From Zygnema cylindricum (taxonomy: Eukaryota; Streptophyta; Zygnematophyceae; Zygnematales; Zygnemataceae), in contig JBBHKE010003167.1 in NCBI GenBank assembly GCA_037447655.1, positions 121,131 through 185,130 on the forward strand: a stretch of 64,000 nt of DNA, in the 5' to 3' direction. Position 1 is the stretch's first letter, and each line of letters opens with the position of its first letter. The notes beneath the pieces are model-generated. The model saw only the letters and a program-made list of their open reading frames with translations, ran no database searches and was not told the DNA's origin. This document shows, piece after piece, positions 51,076-62,468 of the stretch. The position numbers and the translations under genes are program-made.

Positions 51076-52214
51076 CAGTACACCGTGTATCGATATTAGT
51101 GTTAATGCTTTTTCCGCCGCTTAAAACATCTTTTCTCCGTACACACTTGTCAGATTTTCAGTTTGAGACCGCCAATCGGAAGCTGAGAATGTTACCTTTC
51201 AATCGCAACCGTCAGATCCACAATCCGACAAGTGTGTACGGATAAAAGATGTATTAAGTGGCGAAAAAATTAGGGAATTGCTAATCGCAGAGACAATTTT
51301 TGCTGCGCGCAGATAGTTGTCAGAAATTGTACAATTGAAGTACAGATTAGTACAAGGTTACGTACCTTTGAGTTCAGATTCGACGGTCAATCCTTTGACT
51401 GGCGAAATATTGTAACGACGGTTAAAAAAGTGCCGCGCTTGCGAACGTCGACCGTCATAAAAAAAACAACAATTCACACGGCCAGCCAAGGTTTACTGTA
51501 CCAAAACTGAGGAAACCAAAACTGAGGAAACCAGATGTAAATGAAATTGCTGCGCGCAGGTACTTTCGCACTTCAGCGACTTTGCCGCGCATTATAAATG
51601 CGCACGAAAAAAGTAAATTGCGCACATAAAGACAATAACGTACGCACTTAAAGGACAATATTCCTAAGTGACGAGGCGCGTTTCTATCATTTAGTTTCAT
51701 TGATATTTCTACTCGGCTACGTTATTTTATCTTTGTACGAAGTTTATTTCGTTTCGTGCGAGTTAAGTTATCCATATGACGTCTTCCTTTAATTTGTGTC
51801 TACGTTCAACGTAACGCTTCGCGATTACATTCCATTTTTGGGCTAAGTTAAATGTCAGTTTGTGCTCTCACATTGGAGCTCACGTGAAGTGAGAAACTAC
51901 CTGCGCGCAGCAATTTTATTTACATGTGGTTGCCGCAGTTTTGTTACCTGTAAACTTTGGCCGGCCGTGTGAATGTTTCTTTTTATGACGGTCGACGTTC
52001 GTTAGCGGGACACTTTTTTAACCGTCGTTACAATATTTCGCCAGTCAAAGTTGTTCGACGAATTGACCGTCAAATTTGAACTCAAAGGTACGTAGCTTGT
52101 AATCTGTACTTCAAATGTACAATTTTTGAAAACTATCTGCGAGCGGCAAAAATTGTCTCTGCGATTAGCAATTCCCAAAATTTATTAACTCTAATAGCGA
52201 TACACGGTGTACTG
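51076..52214. mobile_element. MITE M4 of the GTACACC family, split by a MULE-like element
   Basis: The terminal inverted repeats CAGTACACCGTGTATCG match exactly at both ends (17 bp). The MITE body (TTTTCTCCGTACACACTTGTC, GAGACCGCCAATCGG, GACAAGTGTGTACGGA) is as in M2 and M3. The right part after 52176 (TTATTAACTCTAATAGCG) continues the MITE, so the 904-bp insert at 51273-52176 is a later arrival. Confidence 0.8.
51273..52176. mobile_element. MULE-like element with inverted repeat arms of about 300 bp
   Basis: The ends are GGGAATTGCTAATCGCAGAG and its complement. The inverted arms run about 51273-51577 and 51896-52176 and share CAATTTTTGC, GTACGTACCTTTGAGTTC-like, ACTGGCGAAATATTG, GTCGACCGTCATAAA and CTGCGCGCAG motifs. 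The flanks AAAAATTA and AAAATTTA (8 bp, one mismatch) look like the target duplication. Long arms and an 8-9-bp duplication fit Mutator-like elements. No transposase; a local duplication CCAAAACTGAGGAAA lies in the left arm. Confidence 0.7.
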
Positions 52215-52507
52215 AAGCTTGCAAATTTTCGTGTGGGGCAAGGAACCGGACGCGTCCATGTCGCCCCCTTTTCATTTCGTTTCATTTCATAATTTCATTT
52301 TACCACTCGGCTCGGTTTAGACCGAAACCATGTCGAACCGAAGAAAATCGGATTTCACCAGTTCGGATTCGTTAAACCGCAAACGGTTTCAACGGGCATA
52401 GGTTTCAAAAACTGGTGGGCTCGTTTCGATCAACGAAACACGGTCTAAAACGATGTTGGAACAGGTCATATTTATCGTATTTTGAACTAAAATCGACAAA
52501 ATTAAAA
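52215..52507. other. No gene seen between MITE M4 and the next MITE end
   Basis: A short spacer with TTCATTTCGTTTCATTTC repeats and a GGTTTAGACCGAAACC inverted motif; nothing coding. Confidence 0.35.
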
Positions 52508-52529
52508 GTACACCGTAAATCGTTATTAG
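52508..52529 (+). repeat. Isolated terminal motif of the GTACACC MITE family (M5)
   Basis: GTACACCGTAAATCG followed by TTATTAG. A TTA element begins a few bases further on. The matching right end was not found, so this MITE is truncated or too diverged. Confidence 0.5.
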
Positions 52530-52534
52530 TCTTA

Positions 52535-53342
52535 GGGTACTTTTGCATGTAACCGAAACTTAGTCGTGTTACTTTGTTTTTTATCTAAGATTCTCCGTAC
52601 AGCTTTCAGAGCATTCGGATGTAAACGGAAATAACTTGTTACTTAAAAAAGTGACTTACGTAGACGTGTACGAAACAATGTGGCAGTTGAAGTGGTACAC
52701 AAAATCAGGCGAAACTTCCACTCAACTTCAAATTGAGGCGTCTCTCCCCACGCTATACAATTTTTGTGACTTCGTAATGTCCGTACGCCACATTGTCGAC
52801 GTGTCGAAACCCTAAAATACCTTTCGTTGTCGCACAGAAACGCCGTTTCGTTTTTTGTCTTCCCTCTTGCTGACAGGTGCCCAATGTGTTTCCTACGCCG
52901 TATGTGTGAAGACACGTGAGTTTGAGAGAGACGACCCCTGTACAGAAATCAGCGCACGGAAAACTATACACACAGGCTGGAAACGTGGAGGGGGGTTATT
53001 TTTTGGTACCCTGCGCCCAAAAATTGTAAAAAACTTCTGGCACGTGCGACATCATCTACCTATTTGCTCACCTTATTGGACTATATTTAAAATCACCTCG
53101 CGAGGTGATTTGATGTAAAGTTTGAACATGAGCTGGAAGGACGCGACAGTGGGTCGAAATGCGTTAGACGACAAATTGCATCGTGCTAGACGACAAACTA
53201 CTTTACGTATAGAGTTTTAAGGTAACGCAACTTGTACGGTCGTAATTTCAATGTTTTGGTACGGCTGCGGATTTTTTTTTTCCTAAGTTATATAAGAAAA
53301 TGATTAAAAATAACTGTAACTTTAACACATGTGAAAGTACCC
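52535..53342. mobile_element. TTA element 4
   Basis: The termini are GGGTACTTTTGCATGT and, on the complement, GGGTACTTTCACATGT. TTA is at 52532-52534 and 53343-53345; the element is 808 bp. Read in reverse it parallels TTA element 3 over several hundred bases (GCAGCCGTACCAAAA, GATGCAATTTGTCGT, GCATTTCGACCCA). It carries the same 22-bp palindrome (53090-53111). No transposase ORF. Confidence 0.8.
53090..53111. repeat. Perfect 22-bp palindrome inside TTA element 4
   Basis: Arm AAATCACCTCG and its reverse complement, identical to the palindrome in TTA element 3. Confidence 0.92.
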
Positions 53343-53477
53343 TTAATAACACCCCTAATTTTGACCCTCGAACATAAAATAGAATTCGTAATTATAGTTA
53401 ATTTTTACGTTAATATGAGTACAGTTTAGCTGATGTCAACTACAATACACAGCTGTAGTTTAGAAACTTGCTAAAAA

Positions 53478-54042
53478 GTACACCGTGAATCGTTATTAGC
53501 ATATTGAACGCTATATAAGGTACCATTTTTTTTCCAAATTCTTAAATAGCATAAAATATTTTGTTTTTTCTTTTACGCCATTTAGGGTTTTTTTCCAATC
53601 AGAGTGAAAAACGAAAGTACATTATCATGTAAATAGTGTGGTTTACGGCTAGTGTTAGACCGTACAAAAATGTACCTTTTTAAGTGAAAAAGTATAATTG
53701 ATGCGTTTTGGTAACCGCGAACGCATGAGAATATGCGCTCTAAAATGGGGATAAAATCAGGTTGTCAAAAATCACGTTCGCCCATATTATTTTGACAACC
53801 GCGTTTCGACCGTGTGAACGTACGATTTGTGTACGATTTGTCAAATTTTGTACATGTACCTATATTAGTGTAAACATATTTATGGCGAGTTTTTTTTTCT
53901 TTTGAAAAACCCAAATTAGTATAAGTAAATAATTAGAATGTATGTTTTTTTTGAAAATATCCAAATTCCCAATTAGCGTTAATAACGGTAATTATTCTTA
54001 TACGCTAAAAAAACTTGTACGTTAATAAAGATTCACGGTGTA
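53478..54042. mobile_element. Longer member (M6) of the GTACACC MITE family
   Basis: The left end is GTACACCGTGAATCG plus TTATTAGC; the right end on the complement is TACACCGTGAATCTTTATTAA. It is about 565 bp. The body differs from M2-M4 and is A/T-rich, so it shares ends but not the inside. Confidence 0.55.
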
Positions 54043-54944
54043 GTGTACAAAATGTGGCAGTCCGTACGAATTCTACTCGTTATTTCATACATACGTACAA
54101 TAAAGGTGTCAAAAAAAGGGCGTCGAGACGGGGAACGTGCGTTGACGTTTCTGAAAAACGCACTCAAAGCGTGTTCGCGTGTGTTCAAGTAAGGGTTTTT
54201 TTCCGTCGTTTTCACAAAAAATGGGACTTCCAACGAGAAAATATTACGCCGTATGAAAAATGGGCAAAAACAAAAGTATATTTTGCGATCTTGGAACATA
54301 GAGGGTACGACAATTTGGCGTTATTATCATCGCGACCCACTTCCAGCTCATCTTCATACTTGCACTGGAATCAAATCGCGACCTGATTTTTATCAAAATA
54401 CTACCGTATTGACGATTAGAAAACCTCGATTGCACGCGTCAAATGTTTTCATTTTTTTTTTTGCAGTTGGGAGAGTACACGAAAAAAAAGTTGTTTGTCC
54501 GTTTGCAAACAATTCGTTTGTTTGTTTGGTTGTACATAATTTCTCTTCAATAGGGGTCTGCGGAGATTACAGTGGTGTCGTGACCTTTTCCAAAAAAGAG
54601 AAGTCTAAGAAGGAACTTCACACTATCTTTTCATTTGTGTCTCCCACTTACCCTCTCACACTCTTTCGATTTTTTTCGCGTTTTTTAGTGTAATTTAAAA
54701 GGAGGTCGCTAATCGTCGACTAACCAAGGGAAAAAAAGAGAAATTCAAAGGCTCGTTTTTTTGCCAATGCAAAAGGTAATTTAGGATTACAATTTTTTTT
54801 TTATGTTTTCATATTTTTTTCATTTCTGTTCGTGTTCATCTTACAATCTTCACAATATTTTTTTTTACTTTTCTTACATATGCTTATTGCCTTTATCGTG
54901 TTTTTTATTATATAGTTCATGACTAATAAAAGAGATTGGCAAAT
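54043..54944. other. No gene recognised
   Basis: Several overlapping short ORFs (for example 54015-54386 and 54253-54693) without recognisable motifs; T-rich after 54700. I do not support any of them as genes. Confidence 0.35.
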
Positions 54945-55470
54945 AGAGGGAGAGGGAGACTGAAAGGGAAAAACATACAGAAAGAACGGCAGTTTGAGAG
55001 GGAAAAGGAGTAGGAGGGGGAAAGGGAGAGGGAAAGAGAGGGGGTGAGAGAGGAAGGGACAGATTAGTAAAGAAAGGGAAAGGGAAAAAGAGAGGGAGAT
55101 GGTGAGGGAGAGAGAGAGGCAAGTTGAGCGGGAAAAGAGTGGGAGGGGTAGAGGGAGAAGGAGGGGAAGGGGTTAACGAGAGGGGGGTAGATGTAGAGGG
55201 AAAAAGAAAGGGAGGGGGGAGAGGGAGAGGGCGAGGGATAGGGAGAGGGAAGGGGAGAGGGGGAAGTTGAGAGAGGGGGGGCAGATTTAGAAGTAAAAGG
55301 AGTGGGAGAGGGAAAAAGAGTGAGAGGGAGGTGCTTAGTTAGAGGGAAAAGGAATAGGAAGGGGAGAGGGAGAGGGAGTGGGAGAGAGAGGTTGGGGCGA
55401 ATTTAGAGGAAAAAAGAACGGGAGGGGGAGAGGGAGAGGTAGAAAGAGAGGGAGAGGGAAAGAGGGATGA
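54945..55470 (+). repeat. Purine-rich GAGGGAGAGGG low-complexity block
   Basis: About 525 bp of G/A with units such as GGGAGAGGGAGAGGG and GGGAAAAAGAG. A recurring longer unit (GAGAGGG, then AGTTGAGAGGG or AGATTTAGAGG, then GAAAAGGAG) suggests tandem expansion of a unit of roughly 60-80 bp. Confidence 0.88.
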
Positions 55471-55494
55471 AACTCTATGTGCTCCATTGCCCAC

Positions 55495-56144
55495 AGAAAT
55501 CGCAGATCCAAAAGAAGCTTATCTAGATAGTGTTGACTCCAAGTTGATATAAACCCAAATGACTGACCCCTTGACAATCACAAACCCATTATAGCTTCAA
55601 CCCTGTGAATTAAGACTTTCTGTGTGCTCAGTTCCACCACAGAATGCAAAGTTAGAATATGAGTTTTGGACACATTCACCCACTTTGACTTTCCTTTAGA
55701 AATTCAGCCACCCTGGCAGGGAAAGAATCTGACCGATTACACCCCTGTGTAGCCTAAATTCCCCTGAGTTTGCAGCAAAAAGAATCACTGAAAACGGTCA
55801 TGTAAATTAATAGTTATGGCTGCCCAAAGTTTAGCCATTTATACAAGGTGCTCTCTCACAAAGCCGACTACCTACCAGAAATTTTCTAAGTCCTATCTCT
55901 CCTCTAAGACTTTATCAACTGACTGCGACATCGATCAAAATACTGTGTATAGAAAGATACAGGTGCCAGTGTACTTTCTGAACAGCCATCATACGACATG
56001 GCCCAAAATGTCGACACGTGTCCTGTTTGTTCCCAGTTTGTGACTGACAAGTGTAGGACTTAGTGAAGAGTTAGAGGTAGGCTGTCACTGTCACTTTTTG
56101 CATTTTACAATCTCTAGACTAAAATACTTAGAATTTCAACAAAG
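55495..56144 (-). repeat. Damaged copia LTR (F) lacking the tRNA-like module
   Basis: It aligns with LTR B from GCAGATCCAAAAGAAGC onward (CCGATTACACCCCTGTGTAG, AAAATGTCGACACGTGTC), then skips a few hundred bases and resumes before the end ...GAATTTCAACA. The skipped part contains the tRNA-like module in the other LTRs. The outer end (TGAAACTC) is also missing. GA-rich blocks flank it on both sides. Confidence 0.8.
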
Positions 56145-56402
56145 GGAGAGGGGGCAAATTTGAGGGAAAAGGAGGAGGGAGGGAGAGGGCAGATTTTGTG
56201 GAAAGGTGGTGGGGAGGGAGGGAGATGGAGAGGTCGAGGGGGAGGGAGATGGAGAGGTAGAGGGAGAGGGAGAGGGAGAGAGAAGGGGGGGCAAATATAA
56301 AGGAAAAAAGGATGGGAGAGGGAGAGGGAGAGAGAGAGGGGAGGAAAGATTTAAAGGGAAAAAGAAATGGAGGGGGAGAGGGAAAAAGAGAGGGTTTAAG
56401 AG
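56145..56402 (+). repeat. Second purine-rich low-complexity block
   Basis: The same type of GGGAGAGGGAGAGG and GGAAAAAG units as 54945-55470, on the other side of LTR F. Confidence 0.88.
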
Positions 56403-56512
56403 GAAACATGAACCTTTAATCGGTTTTCGTCCTCTATGATACTTATGTAATGGTTCTCTAACTAAAATCATTCTAGTGTTTCTCAATTTTGACAGCTCTC
56501 CTCACAGATACT

Positions 56513-57009
56513 ATGGCAAAAAAAGGGAAGCGGAATGCATGTCCTAATAATATCATTAACACAAACGAGCCATTAAACAATCTATCATTTTATACCCTAT
56601 CTTTTTCCATGCTTACCCCGCAAATGACACCCACAATTTTTCCGTTAACAAATCCTTTTTCTACTAATCGTGTATTCTCTTATACCCCACCCTATTCTAT
56701 GCATACCCCGCAAATGCCACCCACACAATATCTCCGTTAACAAATCCATTATTTACAAATCCTATATTCTCTTATACCCCATCCTGTTCCATGCATACCT
56801 CGCAAATGCCAACAATAATTTCTCCACTAACTACTCCTCTCTCCCCAAATCTTGTAGAAGCGACCACAAATCTACCGCAAAAACGTGTAATGATCTCACC
56901 AAGACGTAAAAAAATCACAGAAACCCCCACAACTAAAGGCGAAATGTGGGAATTTAACGAGATACAGGTCTTGTGCCAGGCAAAAAAAACAAGAGTTTCC
57001 AAAGATTAA
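56513..57009 (+). other. Tandem-repeat region with open frames, function unknown
   Basis: About three imperfect copies of a unit of roughly 90 bp (containing CTCTTATACCCCA, ATGCATACCCCGCAAATG, CTCCGTTAACAAATCC). Open frames run through it (56489-56740, 56791-57009), and the last part has a basic PQKRVMISPRRKK stretch. No family recognised. It lies next to copia LTR C and could be a remnant of another element. Confidence 0.35.
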
Positions 57010-57073
57010 TGTAAAGGCTAAATTTGGAAGCAAGGCCAAAAAATGGGGGGATCTCGCTAAAAATATAGAAAAG

Positions 57074-58015
57074 TGAAATTATGTGGTCTCCGTTGACCTA
57101 CAGAATGAGCAGCCTCTGTAAAGCCTCTTGTATAATATTTGCCCCTTCCACTTTCCCATTGAATAAGTGCTGCCCAAGCACACAAATATTTTGACCACCC
57201 TCACCCCTGTAAGGACAAGACTCCCCTAGGTCAAACGAAAAAGGAAAAATATTTTGACCACCCTCACCGCTGTAAGGACAAGACTCCCCTAAGTCAAACG
57301 AAAAAGGAATCTCTGAATTTGCTCCCTTGAGCAGTAAGTTATGGGAGGTCAAAGATGACCTTAATAGTTACAAGTTCTATTAGAGAGAGGTACCTAAATA
57401 TCATTAAGTCTTGGTCTGCCTACTCACGAATACCTATTGCTAAACCCTAGTCCAATAGGAACACTATGTAGTACGAGAAGGTACAATGGGCGATGTACTT
57501 ATTGTACGTCTATTGTACGACATATTCTAGAAGGTGATACCAATCAAATCGAGAGCCATGGTTCCTCCTCCCATCTTTTCCGATATCAAATAATGTGGCG
57601 CCACGTGGCACCGCGTGATGCTATCTCCCAATGCTGCCAAAATCTCACTTGGCGGCTACAATGTCGACCGTCTGATCAAAACATATTTTACACAGTTCAG
57701 ATTCGCGTAAATACATGACTTGTTCCGCTTCGTTAGTCTGGTGTTAACTAGCCGTTGCGTTAGTGTTTATATATCTTTGAAACCCGTCATGTGTATCGTT
57801 TCGATAATGCCTTAGTGGATAAAGCTTACGACTATAGAGTATCTAAGACCCAGGTTCAAATCTGGACTGTAAACATTTTGGTAAAATATCGTCTACTTCA
57901 AAATCTGCCACTTTCTAAATATCGCGGCAGCCATGGCGTGCCTTTGATCCTCACTCTCTCTCTTTAATGTATAACTAAAATAGAGAAGTGAACTTTTAAT
58001 TACTTCTTTTCAACA
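57074..58015 (-). repeat. 3' LTR of copia element C
   Basis: It starts TGAAATTATGTGGTCTCC, the counterpart of TGAAACTCTGAGACCTCC, and ends TTTTCAACA. It is 942 bp. The element-strand polypurine tract AAGGGGAG abuts its end. It contains a tandem duplication of about 66 bp (57183-57314, with AAATATTTTGACCACCCTCA twice). Confidence 0.88.
57807..57874 (+). other. tRNA-like module in LTR C
   Basis: An A-box-like TTAGTGGATAAAGC and a B-box GGTTCAAATC within a CCAG/CTGG arm, on the strand antisense to the element. TTTATATATC lies upstream. This is the best-looking A box of the set. Confidence 0.5.
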
Positions 58016-60472
58016 CTCCCCTTAATTCCTAATCACTTTTTAATTTTAATCCACAGTTTTTTTTGCAATAAATCAACTTAGGGGAAGGCAGTGGTTTTGT
58101 CATCATGTCTGCAATCATTTCGCTATCAGTTTTATGAATCAGTTTAATGATTTTATTTTCAACCTTCTCTTTGACAAAGCTTAGTCTAATATCCATATGT
58201 TTTGCTTTGAAGTGATGTTTCAAACTAGCTGCAATAGAGATAGCAACTTGACTATCACAAAAAACATTTTGAGTTACAGACTTCATGAACCCAAGTTCAT
58301 CAAGGAGAGATTTAACCCATATTAATTCTTTGGTGAAAGCACAGGAAGCCATGTATTCAACCTCTATAGTGGATTGAGCAACTACTTTTTGTTGCTTGCA
58401 AATCCAACAACATGCACAAGATCCAATTTGCAACACATATCAAGTCGTACACCGCCTTAAAGGCACATCTGTATAACTGGCATCACTCCAAGTTGTGATG
58501 TTAGTGTGCTCCCCTGCCAAATGTAGCCACAATTCCTTTGTCCCCACCAGATACCTCATCTCCATTTTGGTAGCCTCCTAATCTCTTTTTCTTCGTTCAT
58601 TTAGACTTTTACTAAGGACACCTACAGCTGCAACAATATCCGGACGGGTACAGTTCATAAAATAGATTAAACTGCCTACAATCTTTCGATAAGGGATATT
58701 TTCCAAAAATTTTATTTCTATTTCATCCATCTCATCCTTAATGATCAATATTCCTCTCTCATCACTCCGCTCAAACACTTTCTTCAGATCCATGAGAGTA
58801 GTACATCCGTTTGTTTTTTCCATCTGAAATTTTTCTAGCATATTACCGATTGCTTCTTTTTGAGTGAGTCTTATAATCCTATTTCCTCTATCTCTCTCCA
58901 TCTGAATTCCGAAAATACACATCGCTTCGCCGAGATCTTTTATATCAAAACGGTTTCTAAGATCGTGTTTTAGTTTGTTAATCTTATCTAAGGACTTGCT
59001 TAAGACCAACAAATCATCTACATAAATAGCAATAAATATCACTCCATTCTCATCCTCAAATAAATATATGGAGTGATTTGAACTAATTATGATATATCCC
59101 AAACCGGTGAGAATTTCGTCCAACTTTATATTCCATTGTCGCGGGGCTTGCTTAAACCCATATAGTGATTTTATCAGTTTGCATACCTTGCTTTCTTCCC
59201 CATTTTTCACGAATCCTTCCGGTTGCCTCATGTAAATTTCTTCTTCCAAATCTTCGTGCAAAAAGGCCGTTTTAATATCCATCTGGTGTATTTCCATATC
59301 CTCTGCTGTGGGTAAACTTAAGAGAATTCTGACGGAAGGAAATCTGACTACAGGTGCAAAGGTTTCTTCATAGTCTATTCCCTCCTTTTGAGTATAACCT
59401 TTTGTAACCAACCTAGCTTTGTACCTCTCAATGGTATTATTTGCGTTTAATTTAAGTTTAAAAACCCACTTACATCCGATCGATTTTCGGTCCGAGGGTT
59501 AATCTACCAACTCCCTTGTATTGGCTTCCATGATGGAGGCCATTTCTTCATTTATAGCAGTGATCCACCGGCTACTTTCTAGGGTGTTTATGGCCTCTAA
59601 GTATGCATGAAGTTTATCTGAGTGAGAAATCTTTGTGAGTTGGTTATTTACTTGTCTTTCTTTAAGTCGTTTACTACTTCTTCTTCCCTCTTCAAAATTG
59701 GACGCCGCTATGGAAGGCATCCTTGGGTTTCGTTTTGGAAGAATTTCAACCCCCCTATCTTCCAATTCCGGTGTCTCATCAAGTTCCTCATTGCTTTCCA
59801 CTTCGTATTGTGGCGTTGCCTCAGATGTTGTCCTTTCCTCCTCTTTTGGTTGATCTGCAGATTTTTCATTTTCTCTATCTTCCTCCTCTTCATTTTCACA
59901 TTCAAAGTTAGAAAACTGATCTGTTTCAAATCTGATTTTGACTTCTTTATTATATTTGAATGGATCAATAGAATTCACTTCATTCATCACCACTATGTGT
60001 TTTACCAAAATTATATCTCTCTTTTTCAAGTCATACACTCGCTATCCTTTTGTGCTCTCACCATATCCTACAAGATATCCTGGTTTCCCTCTTCCATCTA
60101 ACTTCTATTTAGTGTTATCAGAATCCAAACAGTAGACTTAACTTTCGAACACTCTTAAACTAGACAAATTAGGCTTTCTTTCTGCCCACCTCTCATACAG
60201 AGTTTCCTCCCTATTTGCTGAAGTTATGACTCTATTTTGATGAAATCAGCATAGTTCATAGACTCCACCCAAAACTGCAACCCTATCCTCTAATCAGTTA
60301 ACATACTTCAGGACATATCTCTTAAAGTTCTATTGACTCTTTGTACTACTCCATTTTGTTCCGGATTATAGGGAACAATTTTCTCATGATGAATTCCTTC
60401 TTCTTTAAGATATTCTTCAAATTCCCTTGAGGTTTATTCTTTCCTATTATCACTTTTTATATCGAGCGTGCC
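58016..60472 (-). pseudogene. Copia element C: integrase end, RT and RNase H, 5'-truncated
   Basis: Minus strand, from the right: an integrase core end (HHEKIVPYNPEQNGVVQR near 60390-60330) with stops, an integrase tail and acidic linker (60038-59499, starting MYDLKKRDII), a reverse transcriptase of the RVT_2 type (59411-58578; MDIKTAFLHEDLEEEIYM, LYGFKQAPRQW, catalytic YVDDLLV) and RNase H (58530-58029; QKVVAQSTIEVEYMA, then HMDIR). There are breaks between the parts and a stop near 58437. Sequence upstream of the integrase core is missing: similarity ends near 60472. With LTR C this is the 3' half of an element of the same family. Confidence 0.92.
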
Positions 60473-61123
60473 TGATTAACGTGAGGGAAGGGCCCACTGC
60501 CCGATGTCGTCGGCATTCGAGTCCTGCAAATAAACCCCGAATGTGAATGCTTCCCAAAATAATGACCATGCCCACTGCTGCCCACATCCCTCCCATAGAT
60601 ATGTTTTCCAAATTAGAGAGATGCTAGGACAAGGAACAGGGATGAGCGAAAGAGGGAAGGTGAAAGTTATCCCCTCCACCTTCTTTTCGCCCCCCGTGGC
60701 CGGGGAAAGGGATTTGGGTCTTGGTAATCGGGCTGATATCCCAATTTCAGTGCTTCTTCTACGAAAAGTCGATCGCACTTGTTCCCTCAAAACCCACTGT
60801 CATGATCCAGGGGTTCTAGTTTACTCCGGAAGAGTGACCCCAAAACAAGAGAACTCCAGATGAAGACACAAATGCACTACCACGTAGAGATATATAGGTA
60901 ATAGAATTGGATTTCCAGATTTAACAATATCACCTTGTCATAGAAAAGAGAATAAAAGAAAGAGAATGTGAAATATAGCAAAGCAATTTTAACATACCCC
61001 AGCAATAAACGATGACAGCGAGTGAAAGGCGATCCTTCTCTTGATAATATCGAAAATAGGTATGGTGCTCCTTCAACCTCTAGTGTAACAGGGTTACAGA
61101 GTTGAGTACTTAGTAGCAAGTAA
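60473..61123. other. Unassigned block between copia C and the gypsy fragment
   Basis: It contains a minus-strand open frame (60790-60476) and a plus-strand one (60543-60863), neither with known motifs. It could hold an LTR or untranslated part of the gypsy element or an unrelated insertion; no TG..CA pair with repeats was found. Confidence 0.35.
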
Positions 61124-62468
61124 CTAGGCTGCTACAGTTGCGGTGTTTGTCTTCGGAGAGCTTACGTTGACATCCTGCGACGACTGCGATTGTTGCTCCG
61201 CCGCTGGCGCAGCGATTCCGGGTCTTCTTGAAAGCGCATCCGCCGGGTTCGTCTTGCCCGACTTATACTCAATAGTAAGTTCCGGCTCGAAGCTTTGAAG
61301 AAACGTCATCCACTTTACTTATTTCTTGGAAAACTTCGGTTGCGTTTGTTAGTACTGTAGGGCGTGGTGATCCGTGATGACGGTGATCCGCTTCCCCTGA
61401 ACGTAACATTTCCAAACCTCCAGCGCATTGATGATCATAATTGTCTCTTTTTCATGAGTGGCCCAGTAAGCTCCGCTGCCTTTAGCTTTCGGCTGTCGTA
61501 GGCAATGGGCTGTAGGCCTTTTCCTTGATCCTGCATAAGGATTGCTCCAATAGCCGTATCGCTGGCGTCTGTGATTATCGTCCAAGGTAAGTCCGGGTGG
61601 GGAACAGCTAAATCAGGGGCGGTAACCAACTGCTCCTTTAACGTGTTAAACGCTGCCCCATGCGCCGTTTTCCACTCGTAGGGCACGTCATTCTTGAGCA
61701 ATTCCGTGAGTGGTGCAGCCCTTTTTGCGAAACCTTCGAGAAAACGTCGATACTAGGAGCATAATCCCAGAAAGCTCCGTAATTTGGAAATATTCGCCGG
61801 CTGCGGCCATTCCTTCACTGCCTTGTTTTGTTGGGATCCACTGCGATTCCGTCCCGACTCACCACATGGCCCAAAAAATCAATCTTTTCTTTCAAGAAGT
61901 CACATTTACTTCTTTTTACGTACAAGTGGTTATCTCGAAGGACTTGCAGGACCGTCTGCAGATGCTTCATATGATCCTCCAGCGTTCGGCTATACACCAA
62001 GATGTCGTCTAGAAAGACGATCACAAACGCATCCTGATATTGCCGAAAGATACAGTTCATCAGATACATAAAAGTCGCCGCCGCATTAGTGAACCCGAAC
62101 GGCATCACCCGAAATTGGAAATGGCCATAGCGAGTTCTAAATGCCGTCTTTTTCACATCCTCCTCGACAATTCTGATCTGGTGATAACCGCTCCGCAAAT
62201 CTATTTTCGAGAAATATTTAGCACCTCGAAGTCGATCCAACAATTCATCTTTTCTCAGTAACGGGTATGCATTCTTCACCGTCAACTTGTTTAGCGCTCG
62301 GTAATCCACACACATACGAAAACCTCCATCTTTCTTATTCACGAAGAGGACGGGGGCTCCATACGGGGACTTGCTCAGTTCAATTGCTCCGGCTTCGACC
62401 AACTCCGCAAGTTGCTTTTTGAGTTCATCTAATTCGGTGTAACTCATCTTGTACATCCGATTAGCCGG
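61124..62468 (-). pseudogene. Ty3/gypsy pol fragment: reverse transcriptase and RNase H
   Basis: Minus strand. RT (62468-61815) has [36 protein letters not shown], the catalytic FLDDILVYS and FLGHVVS. RNase H (61701-61349) has WTIITDASDTAIGAIL, then ATHEKE and VITDHHALQY, and a tail with KTNPADALSRR (61309-61124). Frame breaks lie near 61815-61700 and 61350. The 5' part is cut off by copia LTR E at 62468; the 3' part stops at about 61124. Confidence 0.92.

Noticed and set aside
54015-54693. Two overlapping ORFs of 123 and 146 codons
   Set aside because: No recognisable motif, no splice or codon pattern like the real genes here, and they start at a MITE end.
60476-60863. Overlapping ORFs between copia C and the gypsy fragment as a gene
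   Set aside because: Opposite-strand overlap, no family motif, flanked by truncated transposons; left as unassigned.
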